NCBI GenBank assembly: GCA_016647705.1
Contig: CM028328.1
Span: 6,473,311-6,537,310, forward strand
Source: Eucommia ulmoides
Lineage: Eukaryota; Streptophyta; Magnoliopsida; Garryales; Eucommiaceae
Direction: 5' to 3'
Length of the DNA: 64,000 nt
The notes under the pieces were generated by a model. It was not told the origin of the DNA. It was given only the letters and a program-made list of their open reading frames with translations, and made no database searches. The position numbers and the translations under genes are program-made. Below are positions 50,393-61,860 of this stretch, piece after piece; within the stretch, counting starts at the first letter, position 1; every line of letters begins with the position of its first letter.

Positions 50393-51067
50393 TTAATTTT
50401 TCTTTAATTTTGGGATGCGGTGTCTCAAAGTAATGAGTGTTTTATACAAAGGAATGATCGCTAAATGTATGTCTAATGCTTGAATTTGATCTTCTTTATA
50501 ATTTTCTACCATGCCACCATCCATATCATTATATTTAAAATACACCCATTCATCATCACTCTCATAACCTACCTGATTTTTTCCCTCATATACACCCCTA
50601 AAGGTCATAACACATTTACCCTGATTCTCTACCAAAGTCTGTCCATCAAAATTGGTTGTGGACACACTTGATGATACTTCCAACAACAACTTAGCTAATG
50701 TATCATTAAGTGCTCTTAGTCGAGACTCTATATTTTGGGATTGGGTGAGATTCTGTTGGGCTAGGGAGAGGTCGGACTTCATGGTTGCCAGCATTTCTGA
50801 CATTGTCTCTTTGAGATCAGGTGAATATTGTGACATTGAAAGAGGATAAGGTGTTTGAGACTCATAATAATTTTGATAAATATTTGGTCTCGAAGTCTCA
50901 TTATAAAAATGATATTTCCACAAATATGTATTTGGATATTGATTATACTCAATTGGCGGGTAAGATGGTACATGATAGCTATATTCATTATTATATGTAC
51001 AATATTGCTAATTAAGTGGACATTGTGTGGTAGAGTGATATGGATTTTGATCCAATGGATAAGTCAT
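50393..51067 (-). pseudogene. Unidentified Y/N/P-rich ORF in gag position
   Basis: Minus strand, about 240 bp after the primer-binding site. The frame from the ATG at 51067 (MTYPLDQNPYHSTTQCPLN) has one in-frame TAG and then runs to 50393, 225 codons in all. The N-terminal third is rich in Tyr, Asn and Pro (SYPPIEYNQYPN, YQNYYESQTPYPLSMSQY). A helical region follows (LKETMSEMLATMKSDLSLAQ, LRALNDTLAKLL) and then an acidic end (YESDDEWVYFKYNDMDGG). No zinc knuckle or catalytic motif is seen. Its place suggests a gag-like or leader protein of this element family. I do not recognise a named domain. Confidence 0.6.
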
Positions 51068-51305
51068 GAATCACCTAATGCTATAAAATTAAAATTAAAT
51101 AAAAAAATAAAAATAAAGTACAAATCAAAATATTTGACCTGATTTTCTTATTTTTTGCGTTGCTAAATCTATGCGTCCTAGTTAAACATTCAGATCTGCA
51201 CAAAAATATTCACAGCATAACAAAGGAAAAAATTAACAACAAAAAAATGGATATATATATAAATCGATAAAAAATAAGAAAAAAATTAATAGTTAGCATT
51301 ACTGG

Positions 51306-51323
51306 TCCCCGACAACGGTGCCA
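51306..51323 (-). other. Primer-binding site of the non-autonomous element (tRNA-Asp type)
   Basis: Minus strand TGGCACCGTTGTCGGGGA differs from the tRNA-Asp type TGGCGCCGTTGCCGGGGA by two transitions, five bases from the LTR end. Confidence 0.9.
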
Positions 51324-51328
51324 AAATT

Positions 51329-53275
51329 TGATCCCTCAAATTTAATACCCAATTTAAACGCAAAATGTCGTAGTATAACGTGTTTAAGTAAGGGTGTCCA
51401 ACCACAAGTACTGAATTGTATGTTTTAATTATTTTCTTATTTTTCGATAGGATTAAAGGAATTTGATTTTGGATTTTTAATTTAAAAATAGAAAACTATT
51501 TAAATTAAAATATTAAATGATAATTGACCGGGTTGAGGGCATGTATTTATTTTTTAGTTATCCTAAAAAATATGCTTCACTACTTTATCTATTTTTATTT
51601 TTATGTTTTTTTATTTTAGGCATAATGAAGTAATTTAATTACAAGAAAAATTACAACGAAAGTTTGATAATTTAATTAACATGAATTATCTTCGAGATTT
51701 GGTTCCTAATTAATGGTGATCCAATCCCTAAGCATAATTCATTCTATGAAATGCTTTAATTAATCGACATTTTAATCGGTATGAACTATCTTCGGGATTC
51801 GATTCGTAAACTACAGTGAATTGATCTCTTAGTATAATTCATTCTATTTAACCATATCGATTCCGATAAAAATGAGTTATATATATAACGGTTAGATCTA
51901 AACCATAGGTATTAGATCTAATCTACAAGCACCAATAATATTATTTCTAACATGTATAAAATGATAAAAATAAAGATTTATAGGATAAACAATATAAAAA
52001 TATTAATACCCAATTTAAACGCAAAATGTCGTAGTATAACGTGTTTAAGTAAGGGTGTCAAACCACAAGTATTGAATTGTATGTTTTAATTATTTTCTTA
52101 TTTTTCGATAGGATTAAAGGAATTTGATTTTGGATTTTTAATTTAAAAATAGAAAACTATTTAAATTAAAATATTAAATGATAATTGACCGGGTTGAGGG
52201 CATGTATTTATTTTTTAGTTATCCTAAAAAATATGCTTCACTACTTTATCTATTTTTTTTTTTTTTTTTTTTATTTTAGGCATAATGAAGTAATTTAATT
52301 ACAAGAAAAATTACAACGAAAGTTTGATAATTTAATTAACATGAATTATCTTCGAGATTTGGTTCCTAATTTATGGTGATCCAATCCCTAAGCATAATTC
52401 ATTCTATGAAATGCTTTAATTAATCGACATTTTAATCGGTATGAACTATTTTCGGGATTCGATTCGTAAACTACAGTGAATTGATTTCTTAGTATAATTC
52501 ATCCTATTTAACCATATCGATTTCGATAAAAATGAGTTATATATATAACAGTTAGATCTAAACCATAGGTATTAGATCTAACCTACAAGCACCAACAATA
52601 TTATTTCTAACATGTATAAAATGATAAAAATAAAGATTTATAGGATAAACAATATAAAAATATTAATACATTGTTATATAACCTTATACACAGATAAAAT
52701 AGAATAAAAAAAAAAAAAAATTACATTATGAAAATCTTAAAACAAATATAGTCTAATTCAGATTTGTCTTAGTCGTTCATGCCAATTGATCTTCCCAAAC
52801 GATATTCAACATAAATGATTGAAGAATTCCCCAAACAATTTGGCCGAACAAAAAATGAAAGAAGACGAAAAACTAAAACAAATGAATGAAAGAAAAAGTG
52901 GCCGAAGAAAATACCATGGGAGAAAAACTCCTAAACTAAAAAGTGAAAAAAAAAAAAAAAAAAAAAAAAAAAGAATTAAAAAGAATGCATGCCAATCTCC
53001 ACTACCGAAATAATATATCCTCTCATGCCTTACCCTTTAATTTCCATTTTCGTGGCCAATTAAAGACCTTAAATGACCTTTTTTTTTTTTCTTTTTTTTA
53101 ATGTAATGTCTCTTTAGTTTTAATTGCACAATCAACCTTTTAATTTCTTTAATTCCCAAAATCAACCTCCTCCACATTTGTAATGGTTCTTGGTCGCAAG
53201 TTGGGTCGCAAATATTGCTTCTTAACAAAAATATAAGATAAGGGTTGAATTTTGATATAAAAATGAGACCGATCA
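51329..53275 (-). repeat. 5' LTR of the non-autonomous element, with internal duplication
   Basis: It starts TGATCCCTCAAATTTAATAC and ends GAGACCGATCA in plus reading. It includes a 661-bp tandem duplication (51344-52004 and 52005-52665) and an A-run at about 52946-52972. The other LTR has a single copy of the duplicated part. Confidence 0.92.
51344..52665. repeat. 661-bp tandem duplication within the LTR
   Basis: taataccc begins both copies at the same offset, and the copies differ at only a handful of positions (for example a T-run of different length near 51600/52258). This is much more alike than the two LTRs are to each other, so the duplication postdates the insertion. Confidence 0.93.
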
Positions 53276-53280
53276 ACTGT

Positions 53281-53699
53281 TTACGAATTACAGACGGTGC
53301 TCGCCTCGCCTGCTTCCGTCCCAAATTCAGTAAGTCCTCATTGAAAGGTTTTAGAAAACTTACGTAGAATGTGGGGTGGATCTCCAGCCTATCCGGTAAC
53401 TTCAGCTGGCAAGCAACGTTTTCGACTTTCTTGACAACCTCCAATGGTCCATCGTACTTCGGTATCAAGCCTCGATGTACTATCTTACTATTTATTTTCT
53501 TCCAGATTTGTGGAGTGAGTTTCAGTGTAACTCTATCTCCAACTCTAAATTCCAACTCTTTGTGATACTGATCTGCATACTTTGTCATTCTCCAGGTAGC
53601 CTTCGTCAAGCTGTCCTTGGTCTCATCAATAAACTCTTGTTTTACCCGAGCGAATTGATAGGCGGCAGAACAATTCCCATCAGTACGTTGGGTAGCCAC
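53281..53699 (-). pseudogene. Chromovirus integrase C-terminal part
   Basis: Minus strand. DGNCSAAYQFARVKQEFIDE, WRMTKYADQYHKELEFRVGD, IWKKINSKIVHRGLIPKYDG, VACQLKLPDRLEIHPTFYVS, then QARRAPSVIRKQ up to the ACTGT duplication, where the non-autonomous element is inserted. This is the part after the integrase core and before the chromodomain, as in the plant chromovirus group with a C-terminal chromodomain. The next residues are at 34333. Upstream of 53699 the sequence ceases to be coding, so the core, RT and gag are missing. Confidence 0.9.
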
Positions 53700-53990
53700 C
53701 TCGTTTGGCTAGCCTAGGCACAAGCCACATTCAGTGGTGGGGATTGCGGTGGTGAATAGTTTTGGTGGTGGGCTTACGGTTGAGGAAGATAGAGATGATG
53801 ACTACTGAAAGTGAATAGGAGAATTAGGAAGAGAAATGTGGGTTTCATATATTTAAACAAAGGGTATAAATGTCTGTATTAATTTGGTCAACAGTCAAAA
53901 GACTATACACTAAAAAAATTTCACAAAATACTAAATTACAAAATAACTAGTTAATTTTTTTTTTCTTTTCTAAACTAACTCTTAAAGAAG
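53700..53990. other. Junction sequence without recognised gene
   Basis: The chromovirus homology stops at about 53705 and a short G-rich stretch follows (ggtggtgggcttacgg), then AT-rich DNA. I see no element end here. The break suggests a deletion or an unrecognised insertion edge. Confidence 0.4.
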
Positions 53991-54745
53991 GTTGAAATGA
54001 TAAAAAGTTATTTATAAAATGATAAAAATGAGAATTGATTTTATTGAATTAACACTACATTACGAAAATTTTAAAATGAATACAATCTAACCCGATTTTG
54101 TGTCTTACTTAACCATTTATGGCGGCGGTTTGTTCTCCCTCTAAAAGATGATCAACAAAACTCAAATAAAGAACTCCCCAAAATAAATCCGGCCGAGAAA
54201 AAGATGAAAAGAATAAGAAGAACGAAAAAATCTGACCAAAAACGAACCCCCCCCTCCGAAAATGAATAATCTTCGTATGTATGGAATTCTACACCCATTT
54301 CAGCAGACGATTTCTTTGATTTGATTACCCATAATTGTCCTCTTTAATTCCTTACATCAGTGGCCATCAATGGTCACAAATTGCCATGCCATTTACACCA
54401 AAAAGTAACGGCTCCATCTTTAAGTCCTTTTCACTTCCATTAGTGGGCCTTCAAGGATTTTCTTTCTTATGTGTGTGTAATGGTTAACCATTACCCATTT
54501 AGCCATCGGGTCGCACATGAAAGTCTGACCCTGGATTGGGTCAACTGCTGGGTTGCGGATCGGATTAGGGCACTATCACATGATTTTACTCTAATTTTTG
54601 CATTTTTTTTTGGATATTCTTTTATTTTTGAGTTTATACATAGAAAAATAATAAATTGTGTTATTAATATTTAAACTTAATAAAAAAGACTAACAAAATT
54701 ATAGATTTAGGGTAGAAATTTGCTACAAAATTAAGAATGATCAAA
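53991..54745. repeat. Diverged LTR fragment related to the non-autonomous element
   Basis: Collinear but diverged with the right part of 34334-37412 and 51329-53275: ttacgaaaattttaaaatga, tacaatctaacccgattttg, agaactccccaaaataa, ataataaattgtgttatta, and ending AATGATCA at about 54739 like the LTR end GACCGATCA. It is an older truncated copy. It has a C-run at 54248-54255. Confidence 0.7.
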
Positions 54746-54990
54746 TAGGTGTCTTGAATGCATGCAAATAATGAAAAAAGAAAAATTCTACGATCTTTTT
54801 TTCTTTAGATGAAAACATGACTATGATAAATGATGAACAATTTTTATTTTATTATATATATATATATATATATAAAATATGTGCTTGGAACATTGATTTT
54901 AGATTGAAGCAATAGAGAAAAAACTTTTTATTTAGTAATGTTAGTCTGTATATATTTTCTAAGAAAGAACAAATCACTTTCGTTTTGGGA
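54746..54990. other. Short AT-rich stretch, nothing recognised
   Basis: Contains a (TA)n run at about 54855-54875. Confidence 0.5.
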
Positions 54991-54995
54991 ACATA

Positions 54996-55459
54996 TGTTG
55001 ATTATATCTCATAATCACAATAAAATATAATTAAATAATAAACTAAAACATACATGAATATTAAGACACAACAATAAAAAACAGTAATCGAATGTATACC
55101 TGTTTGGGCCGTCGCAGGAGATTGAATCTGTCGCAGCGTATTGCTAACTAGGTCTTCCTCCCTATGATCTAGATTTCGTGGTAGTGGCTCTCAATGGGAA
55201 GAAACCCTCAATCTAAACTAGGGAAGAGATTTAGTTATTTATATTAGGATTTCTCGTTAGGCCCTCCTATAATGGGTTTCAACGAAACCCAAAACTTACA
55301 CTTGTCACTTAACTAGGCTTCTACATAAAAAATGTCATAACTCAAATCAAAATATAATCATTGATTATTTGGACTGGTTATATAATAGATTATCTATTAA
55401 CCTGTTTTTGTAAAATAATTTATTCAATTAATGTTAGCCCACAATTTTTTTTTTCAACA
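54996..55459 (-). repeat. 3' LTR of the non-coding element
   Basis: 464 bp, starts TGTTGATTATATCTC and ends TTTTCAACA in plus reading. It aligns throughout with 59791-60253. Confidence 0.92.
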
Positions 55460-55935
55460 TTCTCCTACTTGGGCTACATTAATTGAATAAATTTAATTTT
55501 GAAAATAAGACTCTTGGGTTAATAACAGAAAAAAAAATATTTTTGTGTGTTACACGTTTTTTAAATAAATAATAGTCTATAAGTAGCTTCTTGATAGACT
55601 TATAACTATATCGACATGAATCGTAAGTCCAGTAATGCAATAAGAAACCAATGTCAACATGTGATTATTATTTATACGCATTGTTTCTTATCGATCCTCA
55701 TATTACATTTTCTCAACAAAATAAAATTGTAATTGCAATTTCTCAACAAAATAAAATTGTTACTTGCAATTTCTCAACAAAATGAAACTATTGCAATTTT
55801 TCAACAATATAAAATTGCTTGACTTTAAGAAGTCATTTGTCACTAACAATATATCACGAGATCTCAAAATAATGATTTGTGACAACCAAAAGTAGACAAT
55901 TGTAATTCTTAAGGCACAATATCTTAAGGTACCAT

Positions 55936-56296
55936 ATTATATAATCAATTCAAATAATATGATATTCAACAATATAATATGCAACAATGATGATCATCAA
56001 ATAGATTTAAATTTTACAAAACGCATAACAATAGTGGTCACAATGTAATAATCGAAATAAAGGAAAATACAAAAGCTCCCATTAAACCAGAGAATCAAAA
56101 GAGACTCAATGACACCCATATTCACAACATATTCTTTGAACGCTATAGGTCTTAAACCTTGATTTAGTATAATCAATTAAAATAATATGATACGCAATAA
56201 TATAATATGCAATAATAATGATCATCAAATAGAATTCAATTTTGCAAAACGCATAATAATAGTGGTTATAATATATAATAGAATTAAAGGAAAATA

Positions 56297-56300
<4 letters not shown>
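55936..56300. repeat. Internal duplication (about 140 bp, offset about 228)
   Basis: Blocks tatgcaacaatgatgatcat, caaaacgcataacaatagtg, ggaaaatacaaaa recur in 56166-56300. The second copy ends in an A-run at about 56297-56333. Confidence 0.85.
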
Positions 56301-56337
<37 letters not shown>

Positions 56338-56779
56338 ACATGCACTAAGAATCCTGAATACATATCATACATCTGATTATCTACGACAACTTCTCAACAG
56401 TGCTCTATTTAATTTAGCTTCTATCAAGTTACCAAAATAAAATAAGAATATAATTTTCTCAATCATGTCACTCATCTGATAAATATTTTACAAAGATAAC
56501 AAATAAAAATATAAGGAGTCGATCCACTTTAAGATTCTTAACCATCTAATACATGAATAAAATAACCATATTGATGATAATCAAAACAACCAAATTTACA
56601 CAATCTCTAAACTTTAGGAGTTAATTGTGTAATTAACCCTTCTTACTAGTTTCAATTCATTGCACTTCAGAAAAGAACATATAACGTTAATAAGACATCT
56701 TATACGTTTAAATTGAAACTACTTGAAACAAGTGAGATTCTAGTTAAATTTCTAGGGTACTTAGTGTCAAAACCCCTAA

Positions 56780-57950
56780 CCCTAATCTCAATCCCTTCTG
56801 CCATATCACCTGAATGTCGCCACTACCTCGTTGTTGTCCTTCAACTTTAGCAAATAAACGTCGACATTCTTATAAGGCGCAAGGTGGATTTTTGACAAAC
56901 TACTACAAATGGATATCGGGTAAAGACCCAACATTGATATGGAATTCAACACGCCCAACATCGTACAAGATTCCTAAAGTAGAAAACCCAATGGGCCTAA
57001 CTCAGTCTCAAAGAAAACCTTAGCTTAGGATTAGGTAACACAAGTGATGTGGGATTCAACAAAGAATAATATCCCCAAAAAAGAAATAAACACATCATTT
57101 ATAACTCATTATGTGAGCAATATACAACTACTCAATCATCTAATCTGAACTAGGGCCACATCTTCATGATCAATTGAAAAGTACTTAAGATGTGAAGAAA
57201 ACTTTGATATGCTTCTTTCTGAGCCAATATAATAAAACTCAAAGCATGAGTTGACTTCTTTGAGTCCTCATGTTTGCTCTTTAAAATAACAGAGACAAAT
57301 CTTTTTTTACTCAAATAATATCTTATCATAATCTATTAATCATATAACCAATCAAAGAAAATGGATATATGTATTATCCCTATAATACTTACTTCATCCA
57401 TGTACAATTTATAAACTTTGAACGATATTGTGAAACCAAATGTAAATGTTAGGGGTAGAAAATGTCATTAAGCTAAAAAAAAAAAACCAATAATAATAAT
57501 ATTGGTCACATAATAAGCCAATGCTCAGTATTCATTTGATTTTCTTAAAACAATTTGTCACTTGTTATCAGTTTTTAGCCTTTTTAGCTGAAACTACTAA
57601 GCTTATGAGTAAAAATAGGATTTTGAATTCATATACAACTATTCGTTTGATCGGGGGCTGATATCGGCATGACCTCACAATCATCTGCCAAGCAAAAAAT
57701 TAGGCCCAAATACTACCTATATCATCCTATACTTTTACGATTTTGAATGAGTACACCATAATTACTCATGAATGAATATCATTAAAACATTATAAACTAG
57801 TTATAAGAAGTCAATATTTTATCTAATATGAACAAAGAAAATCACATATTTTTGGATGGATCAATATTTCACACCACAAACATATTTCACATAATTGATT
57901 CTAAAATATGTGATTTTTCCAAAATACAAAGAACAAATACGATAATGCAA
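56780..57950. other. Interior of the non-coding element, no gene
   Basis: AT-rich with no conserved protein motif; a short open frame at 56814-57023 has no family resemblance. The remaining interior (55460-55935, 56334-56779, 58151-59349) likewise shows no gene. The C-rich part at 58925-59060 (ctcacgtgcccccacgcgcc) stands out in composition only. Confidence 0.6.
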
Positions 57951-58150
57951 TAACAATTATAAATGCAATTTACAGGGGAAAAATCAGGTTTTCCATCTCG
58001 CGAATGCAAATCCAATGAATTTCGAAAACATGATTATGCAATAATTGTTAGCATAATTTATCCTAAAATACGATAATGCAATGATAATTACAAACGCAAT
58101 TTACGAAAAATCGGGATTTCCTCTTCACGAATGCAATCTCCCAGAGACGT
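57950..58150. repeat. Internal duplication (two units of about 100-110 bp)
   Basis: gataatgcaataacaattat, aatgcaatttac, ttttccatctcgcgaatgca (first) and the diverged second unit, from about 58070 (cgataatgcaatgataatta). Confidence 0.75.
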
Positions 58151-59349
58151 AGTGATAACCAGTAGCAAGTAATGAGAAAATAAGATTTCCACATATTTAT
58201 CAGTAACTACTTTGTGGAATTATTCATACTTTACAATATTTTTCTAGTTCTGATAAGGAGCGTATAAGGTGATTGTGTATGCATAAAGTAAGATACCTTC
58301 AAAATTATAGAATGGAAACATATATCAATATCCAGGCTTTAATACTACAGTTTAGTTCTTCTGAAATTTTGCTAGAAAACTGCTATTAAGCTACTTGGTT
58401 AGGGGTCTCAATGAAGATTACTAGTTTCTAACAAATTTTTACTCTGATATTGGTGTCAATGAAAGATCATAATTGCCTCATTAAGTGTTTTTGCTTGATT
58501 GTTTACCAATTATTAAGCGAACCGAACTATAGGGAAAAAAAAAACAATCGGAAGATAGGGATCGCAACAAAAAAATTCAAGAAGAAAGCGAACTAACTAT
58601 TATCGTTTGATCAGGATCTCACCCAATGAAAACAAAAAAAGGGGCAAAACTTTAGAGAAACTGTTGTTTCGGCACGCCGACGGCGCCACAATTGCAAAGA
58701 GATGGTTTTAAACTAATTATTAAATTAGTTTTATGTGACTTAAAACTAATTTCTAATAAATTTTCAACAGAAAAACATGCTTAAAAATAAATTTAAGTTA
58801 ATTAAATCACATAATACGTAATAATTAATTAAAAATTATTTTTAATCCTAATAAAATAAAATAAATCGTACAAACAATTAGACGACAAAAACAAATGCAC
58901 AAGAAAAAAAAAAGACCCAAAACAGGTCCCGGAATATGGCTCACGTGCCCCCACGCGCCTAGCCTACGCATGGGGCTTGCGAACCTATGCTCCAGGTTGT
59001 CTTCAACCTCCAGCTAGGTCTGAACCAGGTCAACTCAACCCGGTTTTGACCTGGTTGTGCAAAAACCCTAAAAATGCGTCGTTTTCTCCAACATTTTTAT
59101 GGGTTTATGTAGACTTATGTATTTTTAATATGCCTATAACAATTAATTGAAGAAAACACAAGAGAATATTTACCAAAAATTAAGGACAAATCGTGGTTTT
59201 ATACACCTCCATGGTCAAAACCTAAAATTCGATATTAACCATTTTTTCTACCGAATTTTATATGGTTTTATACCTAATATTAATTTAAAAACTATCTACA
59301 ACTTTTAATTGAACCAAAACACATCAATTTTCATCAAATCGTAAAAGTG

Positions 59350-59700
59350 AATCTCGGTTATTTCTAGGGTTTCGAAGCCAAAAATTCAACTACGAAATTC
59401 TCTCTGATTATGCAACCAAATAGCATGTATAATATACCAAATTAATTCTTGAATCAATAGGAATAAAATCTCTACGGTTTTATAGTCAATAGAAGCAAAA
59501 AATTACATAAAATCACGGCCCAAAGTTTCAGTTTCGAGAGTTTTCTAGGGTTCATAGCCGAAACTTCAACCACGAAATAATCTCTAATTACACAACCAAA
59601 TAGCATATATAATATATCAAATTAAAACTTGAATCAAGAGAAATAAAAGCCCTAAGGTTTTACATTCAATCAAAATAAAAAATCACATGAAATTATGCTG
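59350..59700. repeat. Internal tandem duplication (about 175-180 bp)
   Basis: ctagggtttcgaagccaaaa, ccaaatagcatgtataat, ggttttatagtcaatag in the first unit. In the second, ctagggttcatagccgaaac, ccaaatagcatatataatat, ggttttacattcaatc. Confidence 0.85.
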
Positions 59701-59790
59701 GCAAATTTATATTTTGTTTAAGAATAGAAAACAAAAATCTAAAAAAAACAATTGTCGATCCTAAATCATGTACATAGGCCTGATACCACA

Positions 59791-60253
59791 TGTTAATTAT
59801 ATTTTATAATCACAATAAAACAGAATTAAACAATAAACTATAGCATACATGAATATTGGGACACAATAATAAAGAACGGTAATCGAATACATACCTGTTT
59901 GGGCCATCGCAAGGGATTAAATCTATCACAGCGGATTACTAACTAGGTTTTTCTCCCTATGATCTAGATTTCGTGGTGGCGGCTCTCAATAGGAAGAAAC
60001 CCTCAATCTAGAGTAGGGAGAGGACATAGTTATTTATATTAATGTTCTTGTTGGACCCTCCCATAACAAACTTCAACGAAACCTAAAACCTATACTTGAC
60101 ACTTAACTGAGCTTCTATATAAAAGATTTCGCAATCCAAATAAAAATATGATCACTAATTATTTGGGCCGGTTATATAATAAATTATCCATTAACCTGTT
60201 TTTGTAAAACAATTTATTCAATTAATGTTAGCCCACAATTTTTTTTTCCAATA
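59791..60253 (-). repeat. 5' LTR of the non-coding element
   Basis: 463 bp, starts TGTTAATTATATTTT and ends CCAATA (the final CA has become TA) in plus reading. Confidence 0.92.
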
Positions 60254-60323
60254 ACATAGTCATTTGTAATTTCTGAGAAAAGTGAAGAAGAAAAATGACA
60301 TGATATTTTTTTTTTATTGTTTT
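60254..60323 (+). repeat. Direct repeat, copy 1, split by two insertions
   Basis: acatagtcatttgtaatttc to tattgtttt is repeated at 61151-61222 (acatagtcatttgaaattttt). Before the MULE and LTR insertions this was probably a tandem repeat of about 92 bp. Confidence 0.75.
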
Positions 60324-61132
60324 GGAAAAAGTACATTTTAAACCCTCTAACTATTGACACATTTCTAAGTAGTTCTTCTAAATTTAAGCATTTCATTTTA
60401 ATCCCTCTACGTATTAACATGTTTTTAAATGGCCACTCTGTCAAAAATTATGTCAAAAGTAACAGAATAAAGGGGTAAAATAGTAATTTCATATTTTTAA
60501 ATTTTTTTTTAATAATTTTCTCTTTCTCTTTTTCTTTTTATTTACCATTTCTCTCTCTCTCTCTCTCTCTCTCTTCATCTCGCCCTCTCTCTCTCTCTCT
60601 CTCTTGTTCAACTTTCTCTCTCTTCATCTCGCCCTCTCTCTCTCCCGCTCAACTCTCTCTTCCTCTCTATCGGAAAGCACAACGGGGTGTAAACACCCCT
60701 CGTAACTGGGGTTGTTCACCCCTCCTGTTGCATGGGGTGTTTTACCCCCTGTTACAGAGGGTCAACACCTCCTATTGCACTTTTCGGTGGGGAAGGGAAT
60801 AGAGAGAGTTAAGAGGGAGGGCGAGAGAGAGGGAGTGAAGGAAAAAGAGAGAGAGAGAGAGAGAGAGTTGAGCGGGAGAGAGAAAAAAAATGGAGAAGAA
60901 AAAGAAAAAGAAAAAAAGAAAAAGAAAAAGAGAAAATGATTAAAAATTAAAAATTAAAAAAATATAAAATTACTATTTTGCCACTTCATGCTATTACTTT
61001 GGATGAAATTTTTGACAGAATGACCATTTAAAAACATGTTGATACGTAGAGAGTTTATAATGAAATGTACAAAATTAAAATGACTATTTAGAAACGTGTC
61101 AATAGTTATAGGATTTAAAATGTACTTTTTCC
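60324..61132. mobile_element. Mutator-like foldback (MULE-MITE) with long inverted arms
   Basis: 809 bp, starting GGAAAAAGTACATTTTAAA and ending TTTAAAATGTACTTTTTCC, with arms of about 170 bp in reverse complement (60324-60490 and 60965-61132). It is flanked by an exact 9-bp duplication TATTGTTTT (60315-60323 and 61133-61141), the hallmark of Mutator-type insertion. The centre has a (CT)n stretch (60551-60660), a G/C-rich core with self-complementary CACCCC/GGGGTG, then a (GA)n stretch (60795-60885), so the inner part also folds back. No gene was found; the frame at 60712-60939 is low complexity. Confidence 0.93.
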
Positions 61133-61150
61133 TATTGTTTTTGAAAGGGA

Positions 61151-61222
61151 ACATAGTCATTTGAAATTTTTGACAAAAGAGGAGAAGAAAAATGACATGA
61201 TTTTTGTTTTTATTGTTTTTGA
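61151..61222 (+). repeat. Direct repeat, copy 2
   Basis: Partner of 60254-60323; it includes aagaaaaatgacatgat and a tattgtttttgaaag end. Confidence 0.75.
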
Positions 61223-61853
61223 AAGAAAAAGGTAATAAAATTTTGGATTTTTTTTTTATCTTTCTATTTTTTAGTTTCTTTAAAAAAAAAAAGAAAAAAA
61301 AAAAAGATTATATCTCCCATGTTTATTAAAAAGAAACTATTTGTTTTAGCGTGATTCTTAGGTAATAAAAATCGAATGAGTTTTGAAGACTGTTTTTTTT
61401 TTTTTTTTTTGAATGGTTACATAGGATGATCTTTATTTATTTATTTATTTTTTGAGTTTCTTGGATGCATGATTTGAAAATTAAACTAAATATATCTATG
61501 AATGCCAAAGGAAAAAAAAATCATTTTGTTTTTGCTAATTTAATCTAACTTAAAATACAACTTAGGAAATATCTTCCTAAAGTCATTTGTCTTAAAATTT
61601 CACTCTAATTTCAAAATAAAGGTAAATGGTATAGAAAACTCTTCATTTGAATTTGATTAGGATTATAAGCTATTATTCTCTTTTATTAAAAAAAAAATTA
61701 TCTTAAAAATGGGGAAATCTCATTAACTACCACATTTTACTTTTTCTACTTTTTTTTTACCCACATTTTTTTTCATGGACAAGACATTTACAAGGGGAAA
61801 GAAAGGAAAAAAAAAAAAAAAAACATAACATATAAGGTATAACGAAAAAAAAT
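61223..61853. other. AT-rich intergenic DNA, no gene
   Basis: Many A- and T-runs (for example 61392-61411 and 61806-61823). No conserved frame on either strand. Confidence 0.6.
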
Positions 61854-61860
61854 AATCAAT

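Larger units (their letters stand above)
34334..53275 (-). mobile_element. Non-autonomous gypsy-like LTR element with nested insertions
   Basis: Minus strand: 5' LTR 51329-53275, 3' LTR 34334-37412, exact TSD ACTGT (34329-34333 and 53276-53280). The primer-binding site at 51306-51323 is of tRNA-Asp type. The purine tract before the 3' LTR (GTAAGTGTGGGAGTC on the minus strand) is like that of Athila-type elements. The interior (37413-38163 plus 49911-51328) has one unidentified ORF and no pol. A SINE, a hAT element and a copia element lie within it. Its own sequence is about 5.5 kb. Confidence 0.9.
54996..60253 (-). mobile_element. Non-coding LTR retrotransposon (LARD-like), minus strand
   Basis: LTRs at 54996-55459 and 59791-60253 with an exact TSD ACATA (54991-54995 and 60254-60258). 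The primer-binding site beside the right LTR (minus TGGTATCAGGCC, 59777-59788) is of initiator-Met type, and a purine-rich AAGTAGGAGAA abuts the left LTR. The 4.3-kb interior has no gag or pol frame. It holds three sets of internal duplications. The element must have been mobilised by another; I cannot tell copia from gypsy. Confidence 0.9.

Noticed and set aside
52819-53013. 64-codon K/E-rich plus frame
   Set aside because: Low-complexity LTR sequence that runs into a poly(A) stretch.
56814-57023. 69-codon plus frame MSPLPRCC...
   Set aside because: No resemblance to gag, pol or any family; inside the non-coding element and expected by chance.
54991-60258. TSD TAGTC or no TSD for the non-coding LTR element
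   Set aside because: Setting the right LTR end at 60253 (CA mutated to TA) gives an exact ACATA duplication on both sides.
60712-60939. 75-codon plus frame in the MULE
   Set aside because: It consists mostly of translated (GA)n: runs of E, R and K.
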